Assembly (NCBI GenBank): GCA_964347325.1
Contig: CAYFYA010000007.1
Coordinates: 39,506-103,505, forward strand
Length of the DNA: 64,000 nt
Origin: JAJISG01 sp964347325
GTDB lineage: Archaea; Thermoplasmatota; Thermoplasmata; RBG-16-68-12; JAJISG01
Direction of reading: 5' to 3'
Position 1 is the first letter of the stretch; each line of letters begins with the position of its first letter. The notes under the pieces are model-generated. The model saw only the letters and a program-made list of their open reading frames with translations. It was not told where the DNA came from and searched no databases. Below are positions 1 to 8,788 of this stretch, one piece after another. Made by a program: the position numbers and the translations under genes.

Positions 1-429
1 CAATTCCCAGGGACCACCGACGGAGGGCCCTCCGGAGAGTTCTGGTAGGGTCAGGTGAAGGGTCGCCACTCCCGACAGAAAGGCAATCCAGGAAACGGCA
101 TAGGCGAACCACATCTGTCTCTTCCGCCTGTAGGCGGGACCGCCCTCGGGTGGGACCGTGGTGATGTCGGCCCCCAGTAGAATCCAGCCGAGGAACTGAA
201 GGGCGAGAGCGGGGACTGAGAAGGCGACTACAGCCCATGTCTCTCCCGAGGCCATCCAGACGACTGGGCCGGGCAGCAGCAGCAGGCTCCCGCTCGCCAG
301 GAGAAGGGCTGTGACCCTGGCTTCCCAGGTGGGCATGCGTCCGTTGCCAGCATGCCACGGCCGTCTCCACCAACGGTCGAGCTTGGAGGGACCGACGACT
401 GGAGGTGGATAAGGTGGTGCCCAGCTCAT
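1..429 (-). CDS. Membrane protein, C-terminus beyond window edge
   Basis: This gene runs off the left end, so only its first 143 codons are visible. The start ATG overlaps the stop of queC in an ATGA junction, which suggests translational coupling. A proline- and tryptophan-rich soluble head of about 31 residues is followed by three hydrophobic stretches, at about residues 40-58, 64-84 and 106-122, separated by a charged loop (YRRKRQ). I recognise no family. A later in-frame ATG at 336 would remove the Pro-rich head, but the coupled start is more economical. It looks like the last visible member of the L10e-dph2-queC run. No enzymatic motif is visible. Confidence 0.6.
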   Translation of the reverse strand, partial: MSWAPPYPPPVVGPSKLDRWWRRPWHAGNGRMPTWEARVTALLLASGSLLLLPGPVVWMASGETWAVVAFSVPALALQFLGWILLGADITTVPPEGGPAYRRKRQMWFAYAVSWIAFLSGVATLHLTLPELSGGPSVGGPWEL

Positions 430-1142
430 TCCCCGCCGCCCCCACGATACCAATCGGGGCGATTCACGTAGGGAAGCGGATCCTCAATGCCGGCCTCCTG
501 GAAGCCCCTGAGCCGGAGCTGGCAGGCGTCGCAAAGGCCGCAAGCTTTCTTCTCCCCCCGGTAGCAACTCCATGTCAGCTCCAAGGGCACCCCGAACTCC
601 ACGGCCTTGCGTACAATGTCCGCCTTATGCAGGTCGATGAGGGGGTACCTGATCTCTATAGGGCGACCCTCGACCCCGCGGCGAGTTCCAAGGCGCGCCA
701 TTTCCTGAAACGCCCGATAGTATTCTGGACGGCAATCGGGGTATCCCGAGTAGTCCAGGTAGTTTGCCCCGATGTAGATGGCGGCGACGTCCCTGACCTC
801 GGCCCATGCAAGGGCGTAGCTGAGGAGGATCGTATTCCTCGCAGGCACGTAGGTTGCAGGAATGCCCACGCCAATCTCCCGGAGATCTCGTCCTGCTGGT
901 ACTTCGATTCCTGCGTCCGTCAAGGCGGATCCGCCGATCTGGCCGAGGTCCAGCGTGGTCACGATGTGCTCCCGCACTCCCAGTGCATGGGCTACGGCTC
1001 GGGCCGCCTCGACCTCTCGGCTGTGACGCTGGCCGTAAAGGAAGGTCAGGGCGTCCACTCCTCCCGAGTTAGCCTGGATGGCCATGGCTAGGGTCGTGCT
1101 GGAGTCCAGCCCGCCGCTGAGGAGCACCAGGGCGGTCGTCAT
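426..1142 (-). CDS. queC: 7-cyano-7-deazaguanine synthase QueC
   Basis: QueC converts 7-carboxy-7-deazaguanine to preQ0 with ATP and ammonia; in archaea preQ0 is the precursor of archaeosine in tRNA. The PP-loop SGGLDS is at residues 9-14. The zinc cysteines near the C-terminus fit the family pattern at C193, C201, C204 and C207. I start at the ATG at 1142 because homologues begin directly with this strand (MTTALVLLSGG). The longer reading from 1226 adds a basic non-conserved tail and runs into dph2. The 238-residue length is normal. It lies 31 bp after dph2 and overlaps the next gene by ATGA, so it is probably in one operon. Confidence 0.93.
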   Translation of the reverse strand: MTTALVLLSGGLDSSTTLAMAIQANSGGVDALTFLYGQRHSREVEAARAVAHALGVREHIVTTLDLGQIGGSALTDAGIEVPAGRDLREIGVGIPATYVPARNTILLSYALAWAEVRDVAAIYIGANYLDYSGYPDCRPEYYRAFQEMARLGTRRGVEGRPIEIRYPLIDLHKADIVRKAVEFGVPLELTWSCYRGEKKACGLCDACQLRLRGFQEAGIEDPLPYVNRPDWYRGGGGE

Positions 1143-1173
1143 CGGGGCTTCATGGGAAGGAGTCCTAGTCAAC

Positions 1174-2166
1174 CTATCCCCGATTCGCGGCAGGCGTGTG
1201 ACTGGCGGTGATCTCGTCGAACGCATAGTCCCCCCACTCCCCTCGCCCCAGTGCGATCTCCAGCTCAGGCGGGGTTAGCATCGGCCTGTCGTACTGGGCG
1301 TGGTCGTCGATGGCTATCCTCGGACAGGCGGTGTTGACGAAGGCATCCACTCTGTACCCCTTCAAGAACTCCGGCCCGACAAAGTCCATGAGGAGCAGGT
1401 AGCCCTTCCGTCCCTCCGACTCCAATAGCCGCTTAAGGTCCATCGCCATCCCCATCCTGTACTGCCCGATCTTTCTGGAGACGATGATACCGAAGCTCTG
1501 GGCCTCCTCGGCGATTGCGATGGCGGCGAACCTCTGCCTGAGTATCGCCTCCCTCAGCTCTCCCATGTCCCTCACCTCCCCGGTGAAGGGATCCGCAGCT
1601 ACCACCCTCTTCTCCAGCGCCAAGGCGACACCCAACGGATGGAAGTCCCCCGTTCCGACGTAGAGGAAGCACTTCACATCGTCCGCCACTTGACGAGCCG
1701 TGTGGACGTCGCACCCCAACAGCTGCCCGGCGTAGGCGATTCGCCCGTCCGGTTCACCAACGACTACCGTGACCCCATGAGCCTCCAAGTACATCTGGAC
1801 GTCCTCCAGCCACGGGATGTGCTGGACCGTGGTAAGCAGACCCACTGGGCTCTCGACCAGCGGTAGGGCGGCCTCCAGGAAGTCCAGGGACGGAAGGGGC
1901 ATGGGAGCCTCCAGGAAGAGAACATCCTTCACGTTAAGGTACGGCATGGGAGCATGTCCGATCTGGACCACCAGGTCCACGGGCATCCTCGGAATGTCGC
2001 AGGCCCCGAAGGTGGGCTCCGCAGAGACCATGGCGGTGACCTTCGCCTCCCGCTCGATCTCTTCAGCAAGCTCGATGGCCTGGAGCCGCATGCCGTCGGG
2101 ATACTGGAGCCCGACGGTCTTGCACCCCCGTGAACGGATCTCGGAGATGGCCCCTTGCAGGTCCAT
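1174..2166 (-). CDS. dph2: Diphthamide synthesis radical enzyme Dph2
   Basis: Archaeal Dph2 transfers the 3-amino-3-carboxypropyl group of SAM to the target histidine of elongation factor 2, using a [4Fe-4S] cluster in non-classical radical chemistry. The three cluster cysteines appear in the expected contexts: FGACDIP near residue 54, a second in GCDVHTA, and a third in NTACPRIAIDD. The length of 330 residues matches archaeal homologues. It sits 22 bp downstream of the L10e gene and upstream of queC, so translation and RNA-modification functions are grouped here. Confidence 0.93.
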   Translation of the reverse strand: MDLQGAISEIRSRGCKTVGLQYPDGMRLQAIELAEEIEREAKVTAMVSAEPTFGACDIPRMPVDLVVQIGHAPMPYLNVKDVLFLEAPMPLPSLDFLEAALPLVESPVGLLTTVQHIPWLEDVQMYLEAHGVTVVVGEPDGRIAYAGQLLGCDVHTARQVADDVKCFLYVGTGDFHPLGVALALEKRVVAADPFTGEVRDMGELREAILRQRFAAIAIAEEAQSFGIIVSRKIGQYRMGMAMDLKRLLESEGRKGYLLLMDFVGPEFLKGYRVDAFVNTACPRIAIDDHAQYDRPMLTPPELEIALGRGEWGDYAFDEITASHTPAANRG

Positions 2167-2188
2167 TCACCCTCACTGCTTCCCCAGG

Positions 2189-2689
2189 CTAGGTGTCCTC
2201 AACCACGATCCTGCAAGGTGTCGGAAGCTTGTAGGCCGCCTTGTTGAGGGCGATCTTGGCGTGGTCAAGGTTCCCGGGCGTGGTCCTTATGTACATGACC
2301 GTCTGCCCGGCCTTCACCCTCGCCGCCGTTCCGACGGGCGACCCGAAGGCGCCCCTCATGCCATCCGATATCCTATCGGCCCCCGCCCCCACAGCGACCT
2401 TGTTCTCCCTCAGCACGACGTGGGGGTAGGTCTTGATCTTGAGGTGATACTGCTGTCCCGCCTTCTTGGAGATGTAGCGGTTGGCCGCGATTCGGGCCGC
2501 TTCCAGGGCCATGTGCCTTATCTGACAGGACTCCTCGACGACGAGATCCAGCCTCTTCGGGAATTCCCCGTCGGGATTACCGAGATCGAAGGTAACGATC
2601 CGCGGGTTGGGGATGCCTCCCATGTACTCCTTGCGGGTGTAGGCCTGGCCCTTGACCTCTCTGTACATACTGGCGGGCTTTCTGACCAT
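2189..2689 (-). CDS. rpl10e: Large-subunit ribosomal protein L10e (uL16)
   Basis: This is the archaeal/eukaryotic uL16 homologue of the large ribosomal subunit, near the peptidyl-transferase centre. The N-terminus (MVRKPASMYREVKGQAYTRK) and the internal GADRISDGMRGAFG segment are characteristic. The length of 166 residues is typical. A TATA-like TATATAA lies on the minus strand near 2714-2720, about 28 bp before the ATG, so transcription is probably leaderless or nearly so. It is the first gene of the L10e-dph2-queC run. Confidence 0.95.
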   Translation of the reverse strand: MVRKPASMYREVKGQAYTRKEYMGGIPNPRIVTFDLGNPDGEFPKRLDLVVEESCQIRHMALEAARIAANRYISKKAGQQYHLKIKTYPHVVLRENKVAVGAGADRISDGMRGAFGSPVGTAARVKAGQTVMYIRTTPGNLDHAKIALNKAAYKLPTPCRIVVEDT

Positions 2690-2781
2690 GTGCCCTCTCC
2701 TCTAGGAGACCCTGAATATATAACGATTGGTCACCCGGACCTGCTATGTGACCCGAGGTCTGATCTCCCTGGCATCGCCTA

Positions 2782-3399
2782 CTACGTTGACGTGGGCCTA
2801 GTGGAGAACAGAACCAGCGTCGCTGCGATGACCGCAACGATGGCGACCACCATGCCGTAGGTCACGAAGAACAGCAGGGTGGTGTTCAGGACCGACAAGG
2901 TGTTGAGGAATACCTCCGTCGCGGGTAGGGCCCAGGCAGAGATGGCGAAGATGGCCGCCAGCAGGCCCACGGGGGCCGCCAGTAGCGACTTGACATCCCT
3001 GCGGAGCCTCTGAAGGCCGGAGTACTCGTCAAAGGCCCTCTGCAGCCACTCAGTCTTCGAGCTGTTTGGTGCTTCCCGCAGCTCCCTCTCCACGGCCCCC
3101 TGCACGACTGAGGCCTTCAGCGGTAGGACCCCCTCCAGGTCGAGGCTCTCACCGATGGCGCCGAGGACCTGCTGGGATGAGGTGTCGACCCTGTGCAAGG
3201 TCACGATTCCGGTCAGGATCACAAGGGCCAGTACAAGGGCGCTGCCGGTCAGTATGCTGTTGTAGGTGTTGAAGGAGGTGCCAGGCAGGTAGTGGTAGTC
3301 CACCACGTTGGCTGCGTAGAAGGAGACAGCGATGGTCGCGGCCGAGGCCGCCCAGATGATGACTGTGAGAACTCGCAGCGCCCTGCTAAAGTCTACCAT
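2782..3399 (-). CDS. Four-helix membrane protein, unknown family
   Basis: A protein of 205 residues with about four membrane helices, near residues 8-30, 47-67, 140-162 and 172-198. The central soluble stretch (about 70-138) is rich in charged residues and predicted helical, so it could form a cytoplasmic coiled domain. No catalytic motif or known family is recognised. A TATA-like TACTTAAG at about 3423-3430 lies 25-30 bp upstream of the ATG, indicating its own promoter. The divergent neighbour is the isopentenyl phosphate kinase gene. High third-position GC supports coding. Confidence 0.7.
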   Translation of the reverse strand: MVDFSRALRVLTVIIWAASAATIAVSFYAANVVDYHYLPGTSFNTYNSILTGSALVLALVILTGIVTLHRVDTSSQQVLGAIGESLDLEGVLPLKASVVQGAVERELREAPNSSKTEWLQRAFDEYSGLQRLRRDVKSLLAAPVGLLAAIFAISAWALPATEVFLNTLSVLNTTLLFFVTYGMVVAIVAVIAATLVLFSTRPTST

Positions 3400-3527
3400 A
3401 CTTCGTCGGCTTCTCTGCGAGCTTAAGTAGACTATGACATGAGTCGCATGATTGATAATGATAACCAGGCTTGAGAACGAGGTGTCCGATACTATAATAG
3501 TCGCCTTGCGTCTCAGCGCAGTTAGGA

Positions 3528-4292
3528 ATGAAGCTAGTTAAGCTGGGGGGCAGCGTGATCACCTACAAGGGACGTACCCCCCGCTATCGAAGGGTGGTGA
3601 CCGAGTCGCTCGCGGCCCAGCTTGCCCCCTTCAAGGACGAGCTGTGCATCGTCCACGGTGGTGGGAGCTTCGGCCATCCCCTGGCGCATCGCTACCGCCT
3701 TCACCGCGGTGGGGCGGAACGCAGGGAGCTGATGGGCTTCGCCGAAGTCCGCTCCAGCATGAAGGTTCTCAACGGCAGGCTCCTCGAGGCTCTCCACTCA
3801 GTGGGAATCCCCGCCGTCTCCATCCCGCCCTTCCCCCTCCTCAAGATGAGGGACGGGAGGATCACCTCCTTCCACGGTCAGCCCCTTCTGGACCACCTGG
3901 AGGCGGGGCTCGTGCCCGTTACCTACGGCGACGTGGTCCTCGATGACGACCGGGGGAGCGCAATCGTCTCGGGAGACGACCTCATGTACCAGCTGGCTCG
4001 CCTCCTCAAACCGGGGTTGGCGATCTTCGTCGCAGATGTGGAGGGGATACGGGGGGAGGATGAGTCCCTGGTCCCGGTGGTATCCGCTCCCCTGACGGGG
4101 CTCGAGGCCGCTGAGGAGGGCCTGGATGTCACTGGGGGACTTGGTGGAAAGGTCCGCGCCATGCTTCAGATAGCCAGACTCGGAACCCGCGTCCTGCTGC
4201 TCAGCGGGCTGGTTCCAGGGAGGCTCCAGGCGGCCATGGAAGGACAGTCCGTTCCCTGCACCGAGGTCGTGGAGTCTCAACGGTCCGACTAG
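3528..4292 (+). CDS. ipk: Isopentenyl phosphate kinase
   Basis: This amino-acid-kinase-fold enzyme phosphorylates isopentenyl phosphate to IPP, the last step of the modified archaeal mevalonate pathway. Visible signatures are the N-terminal KLGGS, the substrate-binding HGGGSFGH loop with its family-diagnostic histidine (about residues 43-50), and the nucleotide-side GDVVLDDDRG...SGDD segment. The length (254 residues) is normal. A TATA-like ACTATAATAG at 3490-3499 lies about 33 bp upstream. It heads an isoprenoid cluster with IPP isomerase and the prenyl synthase. Confidence 0.93.
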   Translation: MKLVKLGGSVITYKGRTPRYRRVVTESLAAQLAPFKDELCIVHGGGSFGHPLAHRYRLHRGGAERRELMGFAEVRSSMKVLNGRLLEALHSVGIPAVSIPPFPLLKMRDGRITSFHGQPLLDHLEAGLVPVTYGDVVLDDDRGSAIVSGDDLMYQLARLLKPGLAIFVADVEGIRGEDESLVPVVSAPLTGLEAAEEGLDVTGGLGGKVRAMLQIARLGTRVLLLSGLVPGRLQAAMEGQSVPCTEVVESQRSD

Positions 4293-4359
4293 TCCAACGG
4301 CGAGCCGACTGAAGGGTCTAAATAGACTTCCTCCGTTGATGACTCCCTGAGCGTTCCCC

Positions 4360-5436
4360 ATGTCAGAGAGGAAGCGAGAGCACGTCGACATCGTCCTCGG
4401 GAAGGAGGTCCGCCCGAAGCACAATCACTGGGATGACGTCCACCTCATACACGAAGCCCTCCCCGAGGTCGACCTGGAAGAGATCGATACGACGGTCACC
4501 CTCTTTGGCAAGACGCTGACCGCTCCCCTCATCATCTCTTCCATGACGGGCGGCTTCAGGGACGCCGTCCGCATCAACGACAACCTCGCCCAGGGGGCGG
4601 CGAAGGTGGGCATCGGCATGGGCGTGGGAAGCCAGCGTCCAGTCCTCCAAGGGCAAGCCTCCGAGGACTCCTGGGCCGTGGTCAAGAAGCACCGGGTTCC
4701 CCTGATGATCGCCAACATCGGGGCGCCCCAGCTCGTCTCGCAGGGCGCTAAGGAGCCCCTGGTCGAGAAGGACGCCCGCAGGGCCATGGAGATGGTGGGC
4801 GCAGACCTCCTGGCCATCCATCTGAACTACACCCAGGAGATTGTCCAGCCCGAGGGCGACAAGAACGCTCGCGGAGTGCTGTCAGCCATAGCCGCCGTGG
4901 CCTCGAAGATGCCCGTCCTGGTGAAGGAGACCGGTGCCGGCATCTCCAGAGATGTCGCTCTCTCCTGCAAGAAGGCCGGAGTCAGGGGCATAGACATCGG
5001 CGGCCTCGGCGGCACCAGCTTCTCCGCCGTGGAGTTCTATCGGGCCCAGAAGGAAGGCATGGACTTGAAGGAGCGACTCGGGAAAGTCTTCTGGGAGTGG
5101 GGGATCCCGTCCCCCATATCTCTGCGCTTGGCGCGGGTTGGCCTGCCCGTCGTCGCAACCGGGGGCATCAGGAGCGGCCTCGATGCCGCGAGGGCCGTTG
5201 CCCTGGGCGCCAGGGCCGCTGGAATGGCCTCCCAGATGCTCAGAGCAGCGGAAGACTCGGCGGGCGCCGTCGTCAGGGAGTTAGAGTCCGTCATCACCGA
5301 GATTAAGGCGGTGATGTTCCTCACGGGATGCCAAAGCCTCCAGGAGCTGACGAAGCTCAAGGTGGTCCTCACGGGCCCCACCCTCGAGTGGGCCACTGCC
5401 CTCGACCTTCTGCGGGAGCTAGGCCATGGATCTTGA
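4360..5436 (+). CDS. fni: Type 2 isopentenyl-diphosphate delta-isomerase
   Basis: The FMN-dependent type 2 isomerase interconverts IPP and DMAPP. It has the (beta/alpha)8 fold with the N-terminal RKREH element, the SSMTGG motif, the GIGMGVGSQRP strand and the C-terminal flavin-phosphate-binding GGIRSGLDAARA and LGARAAGMA segments. The length of 358 residues fits the family. A TATA-like TCTAAATAG lies at about 4316-4324. The reading frame overlaps the next gene by 11 bp, so the two are translationally linked. Confidence 0.95.
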   Translation: MSERKREHVDIVLGKEVRPKHNHWDDVHLIHEALPEVDLEEIDTTVTLFGKTLTAPLIISSMTGGFRDAVRINDNLAQGAAKVGIGMGVGSQRPVLQGQASEDSWAVVKKHRVPLMIANIGAPQLVSQGAKEPLVEKDARRAMEMVGADLLAIHLNYTQEIVQPEGDKNARGVLSAIAAVASKMPVLVKETGAGISRDVALSCKKAGVRGIDIGGLGGTSFSAVEFYRAQKEGMDLKERLGKVFWEWGIPSPISLRLARVGLPVVATGGIRSGLDAARAVALGARAAGMASQMLRAAEDSAGAVVRELESVITEIKAVMFLTGCQSLQELTKLKVVLTGPTLEWATALDLLRELGHGS

Positions 5437-6448
5437 AGAGTTCGAAGCCTACCTAGCGGAGAAGGCTCGTCTCATCGACGCTGAACTGGAGGCCTACCTG
5501 CGGGAGGCCAAGGAGGTTCCCAACCTCCACGAGGGCGTGGCTTACGCCCTGGGCCTGGACCCAGGGGGTGAGAAGCACCGTGGTAAGCGACTGCGTCCCG
5601 TCTCGTGCCTCTTGACCTGCGAGAGCCTGGGTGGCGACATTGAGATTGCCCTACCCTTCGCGGCGGCCTGCGAGATGCTCCACAACTTCTTCCTGGTCCA
5701 CGACGACATCGAGGACAAGGACATCCGGCGCCACGACCGAGAGACCGTCTGGGTCCGCTACGGGTTCGACGACGGCATCAACATCGGCGACTACATGATG
5801 GCCCAGACCTACGAGCTGGCCCTCCGAACGGGCGGGAGGGGATTGGAGCCTTCCAGGGTACTGCAGCTGGTCGAACTCATCACCGCGACGATGCAGCGCA
5901 CTGGTGAAGGCCAGGCCCTGGACATGCTCAGCCGCGCGCGACGGGACATGGCCGGCGAGGACTATATGGAGGTGGTCACCCTCAAAACGGGGTTCTACCT
6001 CGCGGCTCCCCTACTGGGCGGGGCGATTGTCGCCGGAGCGACGCAGGGGGTCCTGAGCACCCTGGAATCCCTGGGCGCGAAGATCGGCCCCATCTTCCAG
6101 ATCGCAGACGACGTCATCGACCTAACCGAAGGGAAGGGTAGGGGGGAGAAGGGCTCCGACATAAAGGAGGGCAAGCGGTCCTTCCTGGTGGTCCACGTGG
6201 CCGGCCGGTGCACCTCCGACGAGCGGGAGAAGCTCTTCGATATCCTGGATAAGCCTCGGCCTGAGACGACGGCTGAGGACGTTCATTGGGTGATGGGCCT
6301 CTTCGACAAGTACGGAGCCGTGAAGGGGGCGAAGAGCGAGGGGCGGCGGCTGCTCGAGGACGCGCGGGAATTGATGGGGGAGCTGCCAAGACCCCTGAAC
6401 TCCAACCTCGCCGCCGCCGTGGAGTTCATGCTCGAGAGGAAGATCTGA
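5426..6448 (+). CDS. idsA: Short-chain polyprenyl diphosphate synthase (GGPP/FPP)
   Basis: This trans-prenyltransferase condenses IPP with allylic diphosphates to make the C20 (or C15) chain for archaeal lipids. The first aspartate-rich motif is HDDIED (near residues 91-96) and the second is DDVID, with the downstream K-R substrate residues also present. The two residues four and five positions before the first motif are both Phe (FFLVHDD). One aromatic at -5 is usual for archaeal GGPP synthases, and a double aromatic is usual for FPP synthases, so product length is uncertain. It is the last gene of the IPK-fni-idsA run and nearly abuts convergent radB. Confidence 0.92.
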   Translation: MDLEEFEAYLAEKARLIDAELEAYLREAKEVPNLHEGVAYALGLDPGGEKHRGKRLRPVSCLLTCESLGGDIEIALPFAAACEMLHNFFLVHDDIEDKDIRRHDRETVWVRYGFDDGINIGDYMMAQTYELALRTGGRGLEPSRVLQLVELITATMQRTGEGQALDMLSRARRDMAGEDYMEVVTLKTGFYLAAPLLGGAIVAGATQGVLSTLESLGAKIGPIFQIADDVIDLTEGKGRGEKGSDIKEGKRSFLVVHVAGRCTSDEREKLFDILDKPRPETTAEDVHWVMGLFDKYGAVKGAKSEGRRLLEDARELMGELPRPLNSNLAAAVEFMLERKI

Positions 6449-6451
6449 GGT

Positions 6452-7120
6452 CTACGACTCCAGCCCACGGTCCGTGAGCCTGAACTTGGCCGAGGTCCCC
6501 TCCTCGATGTGTCTGTGCTTCGCGATGACCGCCAGACGCAGGTTGGGCGCCACTTTCGACAGCCTCAGGATGTCCTTGGAGTTGTGGGAGAGCATGTGCC
6601 CGCCGAGGGGTTCGTAGACGCCGGTGTCGAGGTCGGTGTACACCTGAGAGGTGAGGACGATGGGTATGTCACGTCTGCGGGCTACCTCCATCAGCCTGGT
6701 GACCTGTCGAGTGAGGCTGTGGAGTCCCTCCCACTCGTCCTCCACCACCCTGCTCCTCCGGTAGTGGGTCGTGGCGGAGTCCAGGACGATGAGGCCGATC
6801 TCCTTGTTGACCTCCGCCATAGATGAGGCCTTGTCGACAGCCTCCTCCTGCTCCTCCAGCGTGTAAATCTCGGAGAAGAGGACGTCCTTGAGGACCGAGT
6901 TGTAGCCACGGCCGCAGATCTGCCTGAACCTCTCCAGGGAGACGCCCTCGGTGTCCAAGTAGATGACCTTCTTCCCGGAACGCGCGACGTTTCTTGAGAG
7001 CTGCAGGCAGAGGTTCGTCTTCCCAGTGCCCGCCTCACCGAAGAGGAGAGTAATGCAACCAGTCTCGATTCCCCCGTCGAGGACCTCGTCCAGGGAGGGG
7101 CAGTCGATGGCTATCTTCAC
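6452..7120 (-). CDS. radB: RadB recombinase paralogue
   Basis: RadB is a RecA-fold RadA paralogue found in euryarchaea that modulates RadA in homologous recombination. The protein has only the ATPase core (222 residues), without the helix-hairpin-helix N-domain of RadA, which defines RadB. Walker A is GEAGTGKT near residues 28-35, and Walker B is in IGLIVLDSATT. A TATA-like CATAAATAG lies about 20-25 bp upstream of the ATG on the minus strand. It is convergent with the prenyl synthase, with a 3-bp gap. Confidence 0.92.
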   Translation of the reverse strand: MKIAIDCPSLDEVLDGGIETGCITLLFGEAGTGKTNLCLQLSRNVARSGKKVIYLDTEGVSLERFRQICGRGYNSVLKDVLFSEIYTLEEQEEAVDKASSMAEVNKEIGLIVLDSATTHYRRSRVVEDEWEGLHSLTRQVTRLMEVARRRDIPIVLTSQVYTDLDTGVYEPLGGHMLSHNSKDILRLSKVAPNLRLAVIAKHRHIEEGTSAKFRLTDRGLES

Positions 7121-7146
7121 TTCCCCGAAGAAGGTCTTCGGTCTAT

Positions 7147-7764
7147 TTATGGGTCGTCTTCCCGATGCTGACCCCGTGGGCCTCGGGGGTTCCAGTCGTA
7201 CTCGATGTGGCGTGCCGTTGCCTGGGCAGTCTCCTCTCCCAACAGCCTAGCGACCACGTGGAAGGCCATGTCGATGCCCGCGGAGACCCCCGCCGACAGG
7301 ATCACATCGCCGTTGTCAATTAGACGCTCACCTTCCAGCACCTCAGCATCGGGCGCGGTCTCCCGAAGAAGGTCGAAGGTGTCGTGATGGGTGGTCGCCC
7401 GCAGACCACTGAGCAGACCGGCCTTCGCCAGGAGGAGGGCTCCCGTGCATACCGATAGGACGAGATCCGCCTGCTCCGACTGGTCTCGGATCCACTCGAT
7501 TACCACGGTTTTGTTCATTTGACGGCGGGTCCCGATGCCACCAGGGACCAGGAGGATGTGGGGTCGAGGAGAGTGGCCGAGGGTGTAATCTGGGTTTACG
7601 GTGAGTCGTTGCCTAGTCCGGACGGGGCCGTCGGCCTCCGCCACCGTGAAAATGCGGAAAGCTTCTGGCTCCTGTTGCCTTGAGGCGACGGAGAAGACCT
7701 CGATGGGACCCGCGAAGTCGAGGAGCTCCACGTCTTCGAAGAGGAGGATGGCCAGATTCCTCAC
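7147..7764 (-). CDS. DJ-1/PfpI family protein (GATase1-like)
   Basis: A class I amidotransferase-like fold of 205 residues. The nucleophile-elbow cysteine lies in SVCTGALLLAKAGLL near residue 105, and an early acidic residue (DFAGPIEVF, near 15-23) is typical of the isonitrile hydratase/AraC-associated branch of DJ-1/PfpI proteins. The substrate is not predictable: isonitrile hydratase, glyoxalase or deglycase-like chaperone activities all occur in the superfamily. The start lies 1 bp after the nmd3 stop, so it shares that operon. The functional link to ribosome biogenesis is unclear. Confidence 0.82.
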   Translation of the reverse strand: MRNLAILLFEDVELLDFAGPIEVFSVASRQQEPEAFRIFTVAEADGPVRTRQRLTVNPDYTLGHSPRPHILLVPGGIGTRRQMNKTVVIEWIRDQSEQADLVLSVCTGALLLAKAGLLSGLRATTHHDTFDLLRETAPDAEVLEGERLIDNGDVILSAGVSAGIDMAFHVVARLLGEETAQATARHIEYDWNPRGPRGQHREDDP

Positions 7765-7765
7765 A

Positions 7766-8788
7766 CTACTCCTCCTGCCGTGGGGGCGCGAGAAAGTCCC
7801 CTCTCTCCGTAACGATCAGCGTGACCTCCTCCCCTTCCAACGAAAGCCCCGGTGGCCGCGTGACGTTCCGGACACGAAATCCCTCTTCATCCAACACCTG
7901 CACCTCGGTCTCGTCCTGGGAGATGATGCTGCCGCGAAGGATCTGGACCGTCATCCGTTTGGCATCAATCATCTCCTGCGCTTGAATCGTCCTCCCTTCG
8001 CCAAGCTCCAGATCGAGGAGTTGGAAGGGCTCGCCGGTTGCGAGCACCAGGTGCGGCCGACCCTGAATCTCCACGACGTCTCCCTCGGCGAGGCCTGGGA
8101 GGCGAAGGAGGTAGGTGACTCTGTAGAGGTCCTTTCCCTGTCTCCTTGTGTGCAGCTTCGGAGAGGATGAGACTGTGCCTCCGAGCCTCTGTCGTAGGGC
8201 CTTGGCGATGGATCGAGCCGCCTCGTTGCTGCTCATGTACACGTCGAGGCCTCCGTGAATCTCCTCCTCCTTGGAGATGAAGACCCCTTTGCTCGTCCTG
8301 ATCTTCTCTTCGATGATCTGCCTCGCTGTCAGTAGCTCAGCCTCCGTAAGGGACCGCTCCTCAGCTCTCACTTGGAGAATTCCCTCGTAGTACTCTCCTG
8401 CCTGCTTGGAGCAGTCGGAGCATGTCGTGGCCTTGAGGAAGAGTTCTAAGGACGACTTCTCGACGATCGTCATGCCCTCGAGGCCAACGCGGGCGGAGAC
8501 CTCGACGTCGAATCGGTGCTCATCCCTCGGCGTGGCTGCAGAATCGATGTCGTAACGCAGAACCTCTCGGGGAACGATGACGGCGCCGCGAAGGACCTCG
8601 TCCACTGCCTCCTTGAACGACCCGTGGAGCAACCCAGAGGGGAGGTCGTAGGCCCCGCAGTTTTTGCATTGCCCGAGTTCCAGCTTGCGGGGGACTTCAA
8701 TGAATCGCCGCTTCTTGGGCAGGCACTCCTCGCACAGCCCCTGGTAGACGACACCCTCCTTCCCACACTCGACGCAGAAGGTCCTCAT
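7766..8788 (-). CDS. nmd3: NMD3-family ribosome biogenesis protein
   Basis: This is the archaeal homologue of eukaryotic NMD3, the adaptor of pre-60S subunits; in archaea a role in large-subunit maturation is inferred. The N-terminal half carries paired zinc-binding CxxC motifs: CVECG with CEEC (residues 5-23), CKNCG, and CSDC further on. The C-terminal half is a beta-rich domain with the eIF5A-like region expected of the family. The length is 340 residues. It overlaps the DUF424 gene by ATGA, indicating co-translation. Confidence 0.9.
   Translation of the reverse strand: MRTFCVECGKEGVVYQGLCEECLPKKRRFIEVPRKLELGQCKNCGAYDLPSGLLHGSFKEAVDEVLRGAVIVPREVLRYDIDSAATPRDEHRFDVEVSARVGLEGMTIVEKSSLELFLKATTCSDCSKQAGEYYEGILQVRAEERSLTEAELLTARQIIEEKIRTSKGVFISKEEEIHGGLDVYMSSNEAARSIAKALRQRLGGTVSSSPKLHTRRQGKDLYRVTYLLRLPGLAEGDVVEIQGRPHLVLATGEPFQLLDLELGEGRTIQAQEMIDAKRMTVQILRGSIISQDETEVQVLDEEGFRVRNVTRPPGLSLEGEEVTLIVTERGDFLAPPRQEE

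Noticed and set aside
405..1091. Plus-strand open frame of 228 codons opposite queC
   Set aside because: It is the antisense shadow of queC, produced by high GC; no family resemblance and the queC strand carries complete motifs.
1817..2860. Plus-strand open frame of 347 codons across dph2 and L10e
   Set aside because: It spans two well-identified minus-strand genes and their promoter; composition is that of an antisense frame.
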